The position numbers and the translations under genes are program-made. The notes under the pieces were generated by a model. That model made no database searches, was not told the origin of the DNA, and saw only the letters and a program-made list of their open reading frames with translations. From Comamonas piscis (GTDB lineage Bacteria; Pseudomonadota; Gammaproteobacteria; Burkholderiales; Burkholderiaceae_C), in assembly GCF_014109725.1 (NCBI RefSeq), contig NZ_CP058554.1, positions 124,001-188,000 of the forward strand: a stretch of DNA of 64,000 nucleotides, in the 5' to 3' direction. This document shows positions 44,155 to 52,603 of this stretch, one piece after another (the stretch's first letter is position 1; the number at the start of each line of letters is the position of its first letter).

Positions 44155-45837
44155 ATGCAATCTGGAGACAACACCTCGTTCGACTACATCGTCATCGGCG
44201 GAGGCACCGCCGGCGCGCTGATGTGCAACCGGCTCAGCGCCAAAACCCACAAGCGGGTACTGCTGATCGAGGCAGGCCGCCGCGACGATTACCACTGGAT
44301 CCACATCCCCGTAGGCTACCTCTACTGCATCGGCAACCCCCGCACCGACTGGCTCTACAAGACCGAGCCTGATGCCGGCCTCAACGGCCGCAGCCTGCTC
44401 TACCCGCGCGGCAAAACGCTGGGCGGTTGTTCCAGCATCAACGGCATGATCTATATGCGCGGCCAATCGCGCGACTACGACCAATGGGCCGAGCTGACCG
44501 GCGATGCCCGCTGGCGCTGGAACGACACCGTGAACTACTTCAAGCGCCATGAAGACCACTGGCGCCTGGACCAGGAAGGCGAGGCCAGCCCCAGCTTTGC
44601 ACAGTGGCATGGCAACCGCCGCACCGGCAGCACGGGCGAGTGGCGCGTCGAGAAACAGCGCCTGCGCTGGGACATCTTGGATGCCTTTGCCCAAGCCGCC
44701 CAGCAAGCCGGCATCCCCGCCACCGACGACTTCAACCGGGGCAACAACGAAGGCGTCGGTTACTTCGAGGTGAACCAGAAAAGCGGCTTGCGCTGGAACA
44801 CCGCCAAGGCCTTTTTACGCCCCACCTGCTACGGCCGCTCCAACTTCGAGATGTGGACCAATGCCCAGGTCAGCCGCCTAGTGCTGGAACGCCAAGCCGA
44901 TGGCCAGCTCGCCTGCACCGGGGTGGAGGTCTGGACGGGCACGGAGATGACCATCGTCACCGCCGACAAGGAAGTGATCCTGAGTGCTGGTGCCATCAAC
45001 TCGCCGCAGATTCTGCAGCTCTCAGGCATTGGGCCTGGCGCGCTGCTGCAGCAGCATGGCATTGCCGTGCAGCATGATCTGCCCGGCGTAGGCGCCAATT
45101 TGCAGGACCATCTGCAGATCCGCTCGGTGTTCAAGATCGATGGCGCACCTACCTTGAATGTGATGGCCAGCAACCTCTGGGGCAAGGCCCAGATCGGGCT
45201 GGAATACCTGCTCAAGCGCAGCGGCCCGATGAGCATGGCGCCCTCCCAGCTGGGCGCCTTCACGCGCAGCAGCCCGAGCCAGCCCTACCCCAACATCCAG
45301 TACCACGTGCAGCCGCTGTCACTCGATGCCTTTGGCCAGCCGCTGCACAGTTTTCCGGCCTTTACCGCCAGTGTCTGCAACCTCAACCCCAGCAGCCGGG
45401 GCACCGTGCAGATCAAGAATGGCGACTTCCGCACCGCACCGGCCATTGCACCCAACTACCTGTCCACCGCCGAAGACCGCCAGGTGGCCGCCGACAGCCT
45501 GCGCGTGACCCGCAGCATTGCCGCACAACCAGCGCTGGCCAAGTACCAGCCGGTGGAGTGGAAGCCCGGCGCGCAATACCAAAGCGATGAAGACCTGGCG
45601 CGCCTGGCGGGCGATATCGCCACCACCATCTTCCACCCGGTGGGCACCACCAAGATGGGCGCCGACAACGACCCGATGGCCGTGCTCGACAGCGAGTTGC
45701 GCGTGCGCGGCATCCGGGGCCTGCGGGTGGTCGACGCCGGCGCCATGCCCACCATCACCAGTGGCAATACCAACTCCCCCACCTTGATGCTGGCCGAGCG
45801 AGCCGCAGAATGGATCCGCGCCAGCCATGGGCCATGA
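44155..45837 (+). CDS. GMC-family FAD-dependent oxidoreductase (choline-dehydrogenase-like)
   Basis: A 560-residue GMC oxidoreductase. The N-terminal FAD-binding motif is DYIVIGGGTAGALMCNRLS, followed by RGKTLGGCSSINGMIYMRG (second GMC signature region); the active-site His lies in IFHPVGTTKMG and the C-terminal GNTNSPTLMLAERAA closes the FAD site. The substrate is an alcohol of unknown type; choline is only one option, as no betaine genes are nearby. It is a single gene followed by a terminator. Confidence 0.9.
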   Translation: MQSGDNTSFDYIVIGGGTAGALMCNRLSAKTHKRVLLIEAGRRDDYHWIHIPVGYLYCIGNPRTDWLYKTEPDAGLNGRSLLYPRGKTLGGCSSINGMIYMRGQSRDYDQWAELTGDARWRWNDTVNYFKRHEDHWRLDQEGEASPSFAQWHGNRRTGSTGEWRVEKQRLRWDILDAFAQAAQQAGIPATDDFNRGNNEGVGYFEVNQKSGLRWNTAKAFLRPTCYGRSNFEMWTNAQVSRLVLERQADGQLACTGVEVWTGTEMTIVTADKEVILSAGAINSPQILQLSGIGPGALLQQHGIAVQHDLPGVGANLQDHLQIRSVFKIDGAPTLNVMASNLWGKAQIGLEYLLKRSGPMSMAPSQLGAFTRSSPSQPYPNIQYHVQPLSLDAFGQPLHSFPAFTASVCNLNPSSRGTVQIKNGDFRTAPAIAPNYLSTAEDRQVAADSLRVTRSIAAQPALAKYQPVEWKPGAQYQSDEDLARLAGDIATTIFHPVGTTKMGADNDPMAVLDSELRVRGIRGLRVVDAGAMPTITSGNTNSPTLMLAERAAEWIRASHGP

Positions 45838-45914
45838 TGGTGCGGGGCAGAGTTTCAGCGCGGTTACGGCCGCGCAGCCCCCGCCCCACCACAAACAAAG
45901 TCAATAAACAGCAC

Positions 45915-45951
45915 AACCAGCCCCGAAACGGCTGGTTTGTCTCATTTTTTC
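45915..45951 (+). terminator. Terminator after the GMC gene
   Basis: AACCAGCC (45915-45922) pairs with GGCTGGTT (45930-45937) and is followed by a T-rich tract (TTTGTCTCATTTTTT). Confidence 0.8.
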
Positions 45952-46078
45952 GCCATCTTTGGGCAGTGCTGCGCAAGAAAGGGGCTGAAACGCTGGCGAA
46001 ACGGTGCATGCGAGGCAATCTGCACCAATTCAGTTACCTATCGGGTAAATCCCAATGCACCATGGCGGTGCGATGACC

Positions 46079-46084
46079 TATAGT
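46079..46084 (+). promoter_or_regulatory. -10-like hexamer ahead of the candidate RNA
   Basis: TATAGT matches the -10 consensus at five of six positions and lies seven to eight bases ahead of the first RNA hairpin. No convincing -35 box lies at 16-18 bases; the upstream dyads may bind an activator. Confidence 0.4.
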
Positions 46085-46216
46085 AGAGGCACTCGAGGCA
46101 CTGAAACAGTGCTCTGCGAGAGGACCGAGGAGACATCTCTACAATTCGAACATTTATAAAAAGCATCAATAAAAATGAGATGCTCCTTCAAAGCGCCTTC
46201 GGGCGCTTTTTTATTT
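46085..46216 (+). ncRNA. Candidate structured small RNA or leader RNA
   Basis: A row of stems ends in a factor-independent terminator: an interrupted hairpin with outer CTCG/CGAG (46092-46095, 46117-46120) and inner GCACTG-AAA-CAGTGC (46098-46112); a small GAGA/TCTC hairpin near 46130-46140; AGCATC/GATGCT (46162-46184); then AAAGCGCC-TTCG-GGCGCTTT (46190-46209) with a T run. There is no open frame with a ribosome binding site. It could be a free small RNA or an attenuator of the TauE/SafE gene. I do not recognise a known family. Confidence 0.5.
46190..46213 (+). terminator. Terminator of the candidate RNA
   Basis: AAAGCGCC (46190-46197), a TTCG tetraloop, and GGCGCTTT (46202-46209) followed by T residues to 46212: a textbook intrinsic terminator, 124 bases before the TauE/SafE start and not behind any protein gene. 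Confidence 0.85.
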
Positions 46217-46336
46217 TCCGCATCGGTTTCCCCTCTCCGCACCGCAGGCAGCCAGCGCCTGTTCCGCAGCCAGTCCTCTATTTAGCCGCCCTGGTACGGT
46301 GCCGTGCCCCTTGCGGCGGTGCGACAATCTCGCCCC

Positions 46337-47095
46337 ATGGAATGGATCATCATTACCCTCGCGTCGATGTTCGCGGGCTTTGTGGACGCTGTCGTTGGGG
46401 GTGGCGGCCTTATTTTGGTGCCGGCGCTGTTTGGCGCTTTCCCGTCTGCACCACCGGCGACCCTGCTGGGCACCAACAAGAGCGCCGGCGTCTGGGGCAC
46501 TCTTATTTCAGCACGCCAGTACGCCAAGAGGGTGGATATGCGCTGGGCAGCCATTGCGCCAGCGGCAGGCGCCGGCTTTGCGGCCTCGCTGCTGGGGGCC
46601 TGGGCCGTGACCGTGGTCGACCCGAGCATGCTGCGCAAGGCCTTGCCGCTGATCCTGATCGCCGTGCTGGCCTACACCTTGTACAAAAAACAGCTGGGCC
46701 AGACCCATGCGCCGCGCTACAGCGGGCGTACCGAGGCCTGGGTGGCATCGGCCATTGGCGCCACCATTGGTTTCTACGACGGTTTTTTCGGCCCGGGTAC
46801 CGGCAGCTTCTTTGTCTTCTTGATGGTGCGCTGGCTGGGCTATGACTTTCTGAATGCATCGGCCAGCGCCAAGATCCTGAACATCGCCACCAATGTGGCG
46901 GCGCTGATTCTGTTTACCGCCAAAGGCCATGTCTGGTGGCACTTTGCGATTCCGCTGGCCGCTGCCAATATTTTGGGCAGCATGCTGGGCACCTGGATGG
47001 CCTTGAAGAAAGGCTCTGGCTTTGTGCGCGGCATGTTCATCATCGTCGTGGCGGCGCTGATCCTGAAGACCGGCTACGACGCGTTCCTGCGCTGA
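46337..47095 (+). CDS. TauE/SafE-family sulfite exporter-like permease
   Basis: A 252-residue membrane protein with eight hydrophobic segments. The two family repeats start with FVDAVVGGGGLILVPAL...LLGTNKSAGVWGT and TIGFYDGFFGPGTGSFFVF, both diagnostic of TauE/SafE. Members export small sulfonates, sulfite or organic anions; the substrate here is unknown. Preferred start MEWIIITLAS at 46337; the frame opens 11 codons earlier. It follows the candidate RNA terminator and converges with mrdA. Confidence 0.9.
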   Translation: MEWIIITLASMFAGFVDAVVGGGGLILVPALFGAFPSAPPATLLGTNKSAGVWGTLISARQYAKRVDMRWAAIAPAAGAGFAASLLGAWAVTVVDPSMLRKALPLILIAVLAYTLYKKQLGQTHAPRYSGRTEAWVASAIGATIGFYDGFFGPGTGSFFVFLMVRWLGYDFLNASASAKILNIATNVAALILFTAKGHVWWHFAIPLAAANILGSMLGTWMALKKGSGFVRGMFIIVVAALILKTGYDAFLR

Positions 47096-47146
47096 CCGCG
47101 CTGCAGCGGAGCGGCTGTCAACGCGCAGCCCAGCGCGCAACGCCGC

Positions 47147-49099
47147 TTACTGCGGCTGCTCGGTCTCCGGCTTGAGCTGGATATCTTCCACGCGCCGTGG
47201 CGTGCCGATGGGCGCACGGCCATCACCGCGCTGCATGGCGGCCATGTCGGCCTCGCTCGGGTACTCGCCGAGCAACCAGTAGTCCATGATGCGGCGGGCA
47301 ATCGGCGCGGCCGAGCCGGCGCCAAAACCGGCGTTTTCAACGATGACACCAACGGCGATCTTCGGGTCCTCGGCCGGTGCAAAGGCGATATACAAGGCAT
47401 GGTCGCGCTGGCGCTCGGCCAGGCGGGCGGCGTTGTATTTCTCCTTTTGGCCAATGCTGATGGCCTGGGCGGTACCCGTCTTGCCACCGGCTGTGTAGCG
47501 GGCCGTGCCAAAGGAGCCGCGCCCGGTACCGCCCGTCACCACCGACACCATGCCGCGCTTGACGGCATCGATATGGCTTTGCTTGTAGCCCAGGTTCACG
47601 GGGGGCGGCTGCTCAATGGGGCGGCGCTCGCCGGTCACCGGGTCGATCAAGGTGCGGCCCACATGCGGCACCCGGCTGTTGCCGTTGTCCAAGATGGTCG
47701 CCAGCGCATGGGTCAGCTGCAGGATGGTGAAGTTGTTGTAGCCCTGGCCAATGCCCAGTGAGATGGTCTCGCCGGCATACCAGCGCTTTTGCTCGGGGCG
47801 CTTGTAGGTATCGCGCTTCCAGGCGGTGCTGGGCAGCACGCCACGCACTTCGCCAGGCAGGTCAATGCCGGTGATCTGGCCAAAGCCCAGGGGCTTCATG
47901 AAGTCATGGATCGCATCCACGCCCATTTCATTGGCCAGAGTGTAGAAATACACATTGCTCGAATGCTGGATGGCGCGGTTCAGATCGACGGGCCCCAACG
48001 CGTGGCCGGAGCGGAAGGTGTGGCCGCCAAAGGTCCAGCTGCCGCCATCCTGGATGATGGTCGACGGCGTGCGCTTGCCCGTCTCCAGCCCTGCCAGCCC
48101 CATGAAGGGCTTGTAGGTGGAGCCGGTCGGGTAGGTGCCGCGCATGGCCCGGTTGAGCAGAGGGCGGTCAATAGATTCGTTCAGCGCCTTCCAGCTTTCC
48201 TGGTCAATGCCTTCGACAAAGATATTCGGATCGTAGGTGGGCTTGCTGACCATCGCCAGCAGCTCACCGCTGCGCGGGTCAATCGCCACGGCCACGCCGC
48301 GCCGGTCGCCGTACAGGTCTTCAACCATCTTCTGCAGCTTGATGTCCACCGACAGCACCACGCTCTCGCCCGGCGTGGCCGGGGAGCTGTCGAGCTTGCG
48401 CACCGCATGGCCGCCGGCCGAGGTCTCCATGCGTTCCACGCCAGTGTGGCCATGCAGCTCCTTCTCGTAGCTGGCTTCCACGCCGGTCTTGCCGATGTAC
48501 TCGGTGCCCCGGTAGTTGGCAGCTTCGTCGGAGTCGTCGATGCGTTCCTTCTCGCGCTGGTTGATGCGGCCGATATAGCCGATCAGGTGGGCACCGGCCT
48601 CCCCCAAGGGATAGGAGCGAAACAGGCGCGCCTTCACATCCACGCCGGGGAAACGGTAGCGCTGAGCGGCAAACTTGGCCACTTCCTGGTCGCTCAGGCG
48701 AGAGCGGATCGGCAAGGAATCGAAGTTGCGCGAATCCTCGCGCAGGCGCTTGAAGCGGCGGCGATCACGTGGCGTGATCTCGATCAGCGCGGACAGCGCA
48801 TCGATGGTCTCTTCCACATCGTCCATCTTGTAAGGCGTGATCTCCAACGTATAGGCTGAGTAGTTGGTGGCCAGCAAAACACCGTTGCGGTCGTAGATCT
48901 GACCCCGGTTGGGCACGATGGGCACCACCGCCGTGCGGTTGCTCTCGGCCTGCGCCAGCAGGTCATCATGGCGATCCACCTGCAGCACATACAGGCGCGA
49001 GAGCAGAATGCCAAAGCACAGCACCACCACCAGGCCGATGACCACCACCCGCAGCCGAAAGCGGCTGAAGGCGCGGTCTGAATTCTGGATCTCGGTCAT
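47147..49099 (-). CDS. mrdA: Penicillin-binding protein 2 (rod-shape transpeptidase)
   Basis: A 650-residue class B PBP that crosslinks peptidoglycan during elongation. A membrane anchor (residues about 14-35) is followed by the pedestal domain and the transpeptidase domain with the SxxK motif in YPTGSTYKPFMGL, SSN in QHSSNVYFYT and KTG in TAGGKTGTAQAI. The length is normal. It is the last gene of mreB-mreC-mreD-mrdA; rodA, which usually follows, is not here. The C-terminus has a short hydrophilic tail (LKPETEQPQ). Confidence 0.96.
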   Translation of the reverse strand: MTEIQNSDRAFSRFRLRVVVIGLVVVLCFGILLSRLYVLQVDRHDDLLAQAESNRTAVVPIVPNRGQIYDRNGVLLATNYSAYTLEITPYKMDDVEETIDALSALIEITPRDRRRFKRLREDSRNFDSLPIRSRLSDQEVAKFAAQRYRFPGVDVKARLFRSYPLGEAGAHLIGYIGRINQREKERIDDSDEAANYRGTEYIGKTGVEASYEKELHGHTGVERMETSAGGHAVRKLDSSPATPGESVVLSVDIKLQKMVEDLYGDRRGVAVAIDPRSGELLAMVSKPTYDPNIFVEGIDQESWKALNESIDRPLLNRAMRGTYPTGSTYKPFMGLAGLETGKRTPSTIIQDGGSWTFGGHTFRSGHALGPVDLNRAIQHSSNVYFYTLANEMGVDAIHDFMKPLGFGQITGIDLPGEVRGVLPSTAWKRDTYKRPEQKRWYAGETISLGIGQGYNNFTILQLTHALATILDNGNSRVPHVGRTLIDPVTGERRPIEQPPPVNLGYKQSHIDAVKRGMVSVVTGGTGRGSFGTARYTAGGKTGTAQAISIGQKEKYNAARLAERQRDHALYIAFAPAEDPKIAVGVIVENAGFGAGSAAPIARRIMDYWLLGEYPSEADMAAMQRGDGRAPIGTPRRVEDIQLKPETEQPQ

Positions 49100-49120
49100 G
49101 GTCTGCGCAGCCGCCCTCGC

Positions 49121-49639
49121 TTAGAGCGGGCGGTTTTCGTCATCGTCGGGCGGTTGGCGCTGGGGCAACTGCAGCAGCCCGCTCACCAGCGGCCAGAGCA
49201 GCACGCACCACAGGCCGGGCGTGAGAAAGCCCCAACCCGGAAAACTGCCACGCAGCAACAGGCGCAGCAGCATCAGCACCACGTCGGATGCCAGGAAAAG
49301 CGGCATCACCTGCACGGCCTGGGCCATTACGCTCAACCAGGTGATGCGCTGGCGCAGCAGCGCCACGCCATACAGCACGGCCGAATACACCAGCGCATGC
49401 AGGCCCAGCAAGGACGACTGGTGCACATCCATGCACAGGCCCAGTACAAAGGCCCAGCCCATGCCGATCTTGCCGGGCTCATGCACGCCCCAGTACACGA
49501 GCACCAGCAGCAACACATCGGGCAGCCACAGTGCGCGGCCCAGCGGCAGCATGTTGATCATCAGCGCCAGCACCAGGGTCAGCGCAATAAAGCCCGGGGG
49601 GACGGGTAGCAGCAAGGGCTGCCCACGCGGCATGATCAT
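49121..49639 (-). CDS. mreD: Rod shape-determining protein MreD
   Basis: A 172-residue protein with five or six membrane helices; the motif GWAFVLGLCMDVHQSSLLGLHALVY is typical of MreD. It works with MreC and the elongasome. Sequence conservation in the family is modest, but position between mreC and mrdA is decisive. A start two codons later (MPRGQ) is equally possible. Confidence 0.92.
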   Translation of the reverse strand: MIMPRGQPLLLPVPPGFIALTLVLALMINMLPLGRALWLPDVLLLVLVYWGVHEPGKIGMGWAFVLGLCMDVHQSSLLGLHALVYSAVLYGVALLRQRITWLSVMAQAVQVMPLFLASDVVLMLLRLLLRGSFPGWGFLTPGLWCVLLWPLVSGLLQLPQRQPPDDDENRPL

Positions 49640-49676
49640 GGCTGCATTCCTGGGGTTGGGTTCGTGGAAGCCGGCA

Positions 49677-50618
49677 TCATCCGCGCTTGCCCTTGCGGGG
49701 GGTGGAGGCCGGGCCTTCCTGGGTCTTGGTCTCCTGCGGCGGGCGCGGCGGCAAGGCGTCCTCGGGCAGTGGGTTGATCACCATCACAAACTGCGTACCA
49801 AACATCTGCGCCAGCGGCTCGCAGTAGACGCGCGCGAACGGAGAATCTGCCCGGCGCTCGATCTTGATGATGCGCGCCACTGGCAGGCCGGGCGCATAGA
49901 CGCCGTCGACACCGCTGGTGGTCAGCAGGTCGCCTTCCTGGATATCGGCATTGCTGGGCATGAAGCGCAGCTCCATGCCACCACCGTAGGCATTGGTCGG
50001 GTCGCCATAGGCCACGGCACGGGCACCGGTACGGGGGTTGAGCACGGGGATGGCCTGCTCGCGGTCGGTCAGCAAGGTCACCTCGGCCGACATCGGAAAC
50101 ACCCGGGTCACCTGGCCCAGCACGCCCAGCTCGTCCATCACCGGCGAGCCGCGCGCTATGCCGGCGACCTCGCCCTTGTCGATCACGACACGGCGGTTGA
50201 AGGCGTCTGCCGTCTCGTACACCACCTGGGCGGCGCGGCCTTCGGTCTTGAGGCGGGGCACCAGGTTGAGCAGCTGGCGCAGGCGCTCGTTCTCATGGTC
50301 CAAGGTCTCGACCAGGTTGGCACGGTGCGTCAGCGCAATCGCGCTTTTTTCGGCCGTGACGGCTGCCGCCTGCGCCGTGTGCAGGTCTTCAAAATACTTG
50401 GCGCCGCCCTGGGCCAGCAGCACCGGTTGGAGCATCACCCACTGCATCGGGAAGAGCACGGTGGCAACGGCCTTGCGCAGCGGCTCAGTGAGCTTGAAGC
50501 GCACATCCGCCACCATCAGGAAAACGGCCAGCGCCACGCACAAGGCCAGGCGCACATTGGCGCTGGGCCCTTGGGGTCGGAAGGTCGGCATCCCGCCGGA
50601 GAAGACGTTGCGTGGCAT
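49677..50618 (-). CDS. mreC: Rod shape-determining protein MreC
   Basis: A 313-residue bitopic protein. A membrane helix (residues about 22-42, RLALCVALAVFLMVADV) is followed by a coiled coil (residues about 70-115) and the beta-rich MreC domain with SPVMDELGVLGQVTRVFPMSAEVTLLTD. The C-terminal tail is Pro/Lys rich and probably disordered. MreC activates PBP2 (mrdA) in the periplasm. It lies 285 bases after mreB. Confidence 0.95.
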   Translation of the reverse strand: MPRNVFSGGMPTFRPQGPSANVRLALCVALAVFLMVADVRFKLTEPLRKAVATVLFPMQWVMLQPVLLAQGGAKYFEDLHTAQAAAVTAEKSAIALTHRANLVETLDHENERLRQLLNLVPRLKTEGRAAQVVYETADAFNRRVVIDKGEVAGIARGSPVMDELGVLGQVTRVFPMSAEVTLLTDREQAIPVLNPRTGARAVAYGDPTNAYGGGMELRFMPSNADIQEGDLLTTSGVDGVYAPGLPVARIIKIERRADSPFARVYCEPLAQMFGTQFVMVINPLPEDALPPRPPQETKTQEGPASTPRKGKRG

Positions 50619-50903
50619 GCGGTTATCTCAGCAGGCCCTGCCTGGCCGCAGACCCTGCCGCAGCGCGTGCCTGTCCGCCAGTCGGCGATCTGCACGGTGG
50701 ACAAGGGGCATGGACAGGGACATCAGAGAAAAGCGAAAAAGCGGAAACAGGCGCAATACAGCGGCAAACCATCCAGCCAGGCATCCTGCACATCGCAAAG
50801 AGCGAGTGCGCCGGAAAAAGCAATGGCGGGCCTGCAGCAGGCCATGGGGTGCACAGCCGCTGACGCTCGCCATTATTGCGTATCCCCGCGGATGGCGTCT
50901 GTG

Positions 50904-51950
50904 TTATTCGCTGGTGAAAATGGTCACGCCCTTGCGATCCAGCGTGTCCAGCGCGATACCGCAGCCGCGCACCACGCAGGTCAGTGGTTCCTCTGCAACA
51001 AGCACGGGCAGGCCGGTTTCTTCGGCCAGCAGGCGGTCCAGGTCGCGCAGCAAGGCGCCGCCGCCGGTCAGCATCATGCCGCGGTCGGCAATGTCGGCAC
51101 CCAGTTCGGGGGGGGTTTGTTCCAGCGCGTTCTTCACGGCAGACACGATCTGGTTCAGCGGCTCGGTCAGCGCTTCCAGCACCTCGTTGGAGCTGATGGT
51201 GAAGCTGCGCGGCACGCCTTCCGACAGATTGCGGCCCTTGACTTCGATTTCCTTGACTTCGGAGCCCGGGAACGCAGAGCCAATGCTCTTCTTGATCAGC
51301 TCGGCCGTGGGCTCGCCGATCATCATGCCGTAGTTGCGGCGGATGTAGTTGATGATGGATTCGTCAAACTTGTCACCGCCCACGCGGACACTGCCCTTGT
51401 AGACCATGCCGCCCAGCGAGATCACGCCCACTTCGGTGGTACCACCGCCGATGTCAACGACCATCGAGCCGGAAGCCTCCGACACGGGCAGACCAGCGCC
51501 GATGCCCGCCGCCATGGGCTCTTCAATCAGCTCCACCTGGGTGGCGCCGGCCTTGATCGCGGCATCCTTGATCGCACGGCGCTCAACCTGGGTCGAACCG
51601 CAGGGAACGCAGATGATGATGCGGGGGCTGGGCGAGAGCAAGGTGCGGGGGTGCACCATCTTGATGAACTGCTTGATCATCTGCTCGGTGATCAGGAAGT
51701 CGGCAATCACGCCGTCCTTCATCGGGCGAATGGCTTCGATATTGCCAGGCACCTTGCCCAGCATGGCCTTGGCTTCGCGGCCAACGGCCTGGATGACCTT
51801 GCGGCCATGGGTGCCGCCTTCGTGGCGAATCGCAACGACGGACGGCTCATCAAGCACAATCCCTTTATCGCGCGCAAAAATCAAGGTGTTGGCCGTGCCC
51901 AGGTCGATGGCCAGGTCGGTGGAAAAGTAGCGACGGAACGCTCCGAACAT
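50904..51950 (-). CDS. mreB: Rod shape-determining protein MreB (actin homologue)
   Basis: A 348-residue actin-fold ATPase whose filaments orient the elongation machinery. The phosphate-binding motifs are IDLGTANTLIF and MVVDIGGGTTEVGVISLGG, and GGGALLRDLDRLLAEETGLPV is the adenosine region. The start at MFGAFRRYFSTD (51950) is set by a GAGGAAAC ribosome binding site. It heads the mre operon, divergent from gatC. Confidence 0.98.
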   Translation of the reverse strand: MFGAFRRYFSTDLAIDLGTANTLIFARDKGIVLDEPSVVAIRHEGGTHGRKVIQAVGREAKAMLGKVPGNIEAIRPMKDGVIADFLITEQMIKQFIKMVHPRTLLSPSPRIIICVPCGSTQVERRAIKDAAIKAGATQVELIEEPMAAGIGAGLPVSEASGSMVVDIGGGTTEVGVISLGGMVYKGSVRVGGDKFDESIINYIRRNYGMMIGEPTAELIKKSIGSAFPGSEVKEIEVKGRNLSEGVPRSFTISSNEVLEALTEPLNQIVSAVKNALEQTPPELGADIADRGMMLTGGGALLRDLDRLLAEETGLPVLVAEEPLTCVVRGCGIALDTLDRKGVTIFTSE

Positions 51951-52161
51951 GCAAGTTTCCTCTAGGGCATGGGCCGCGCTTCGGCGCTCCATCGCCCTTC
52001 ATTGTGTGTGGTGAGATGACAGAAGGGTTTTTGATGCGCAATGACCGACGTTGCCGCGTTATTGCGTCAAAGACGGGATAATACCCCATCCCCTGTGAAT
52101 AACTTGCAGGGCAACGCTTTCCGGCCCCGTTTTTTTACGACTGGTTTACATACGACTATCT

Positions 52162-52461
52162 ATGGCCCTGACAAAAGATGACATTGCCCGCATCGCCAAC
52201 CTGGCGCGGCTCGAATTATCCGATGCGGAGAGTGAGCGCATGCTCTCTCAGATGAATAACTTTTTCGGCATTGTGGAGAAAATGCAGGCTGTGGATACCT
52301 CGGGTGTCACGCCCCTGTCACACCCCGTGGCCGCGATCCAGGAAATCACCCTCCGTCTGCGTGATGACATCATCAGCGAACCGGATAACCGGGAGGCCAA
52401 CCAGCGCAGCGCTCCTGCCGTGGAAAAAGGCTATTTCCTGGTGCCCAAGGTGATTGAGTAA
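52162..52461 (+). CDS. gatC: Asp-tRNA(Asn)/Glu-tRNA(Gln) amidotransferase subunit C
   Basis: A 99-residue GatC, which stabilises the GatA-GatB complex. IARIANLARLELSDAESERM and the C-terminal AVEKGYFLVPKVIE match the family. It heads the gatCAB operon. Confidence 0.96.
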   Translation: MALTKDDIARIANLARLELSDAESERMLSQMNNFFGIVEKMQAVDTSGVTPLSHPVAAIQEITLRLRDDIISEPDNREANQRSAPAVEKGYFLVPKVIE

Positions 52462-52603
52462 TTCACAGCATCTTCAGGCCCGGTGGGCACTGGCAACAGC
52501 CGGCTCCGGCCAGGGCTGCGGCGCCCGCTGCCGCTACCCTGCTGACACCGGCGCCCAGCGCCCTCCCCCCATTCACTGAGATCGCCAAGATCGCGAGATT
52601 TGC

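Larger units (their letters stand above)
45838..46336. other. Long intergenic region with terminator and candidate RNA gene
   Basis: 499 bases without a protein gene. It contains the terminator of the GMC gene (45915-45951), two short dyads (TTACC/GGTAA at 46034-46048 and GCACC/GGTGC at 46057-46071), a structured RNA candidate (46085-46216) and the leader of the TauE/SafE gene. Confidence 0.6.

Noticed and set aside
43883..44174. Short overlapping frames in the MCE-GMC intergenic region
   Set aside because: No ribosome binding site, no family match, overlapping in several frames.
50829..50843. GGCCTG/CAGGCC dyad in the mreC-mreB gap
   Set aside because: Too short a loop and no adjacent T run; not a convincing terminator.
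49221..51965. 914-codon open frame on the plus strand across mreC, mreD and mreB
   Set aside because: It runs antisense over three certain genes and their gaps; composition is that of a shadow frame.
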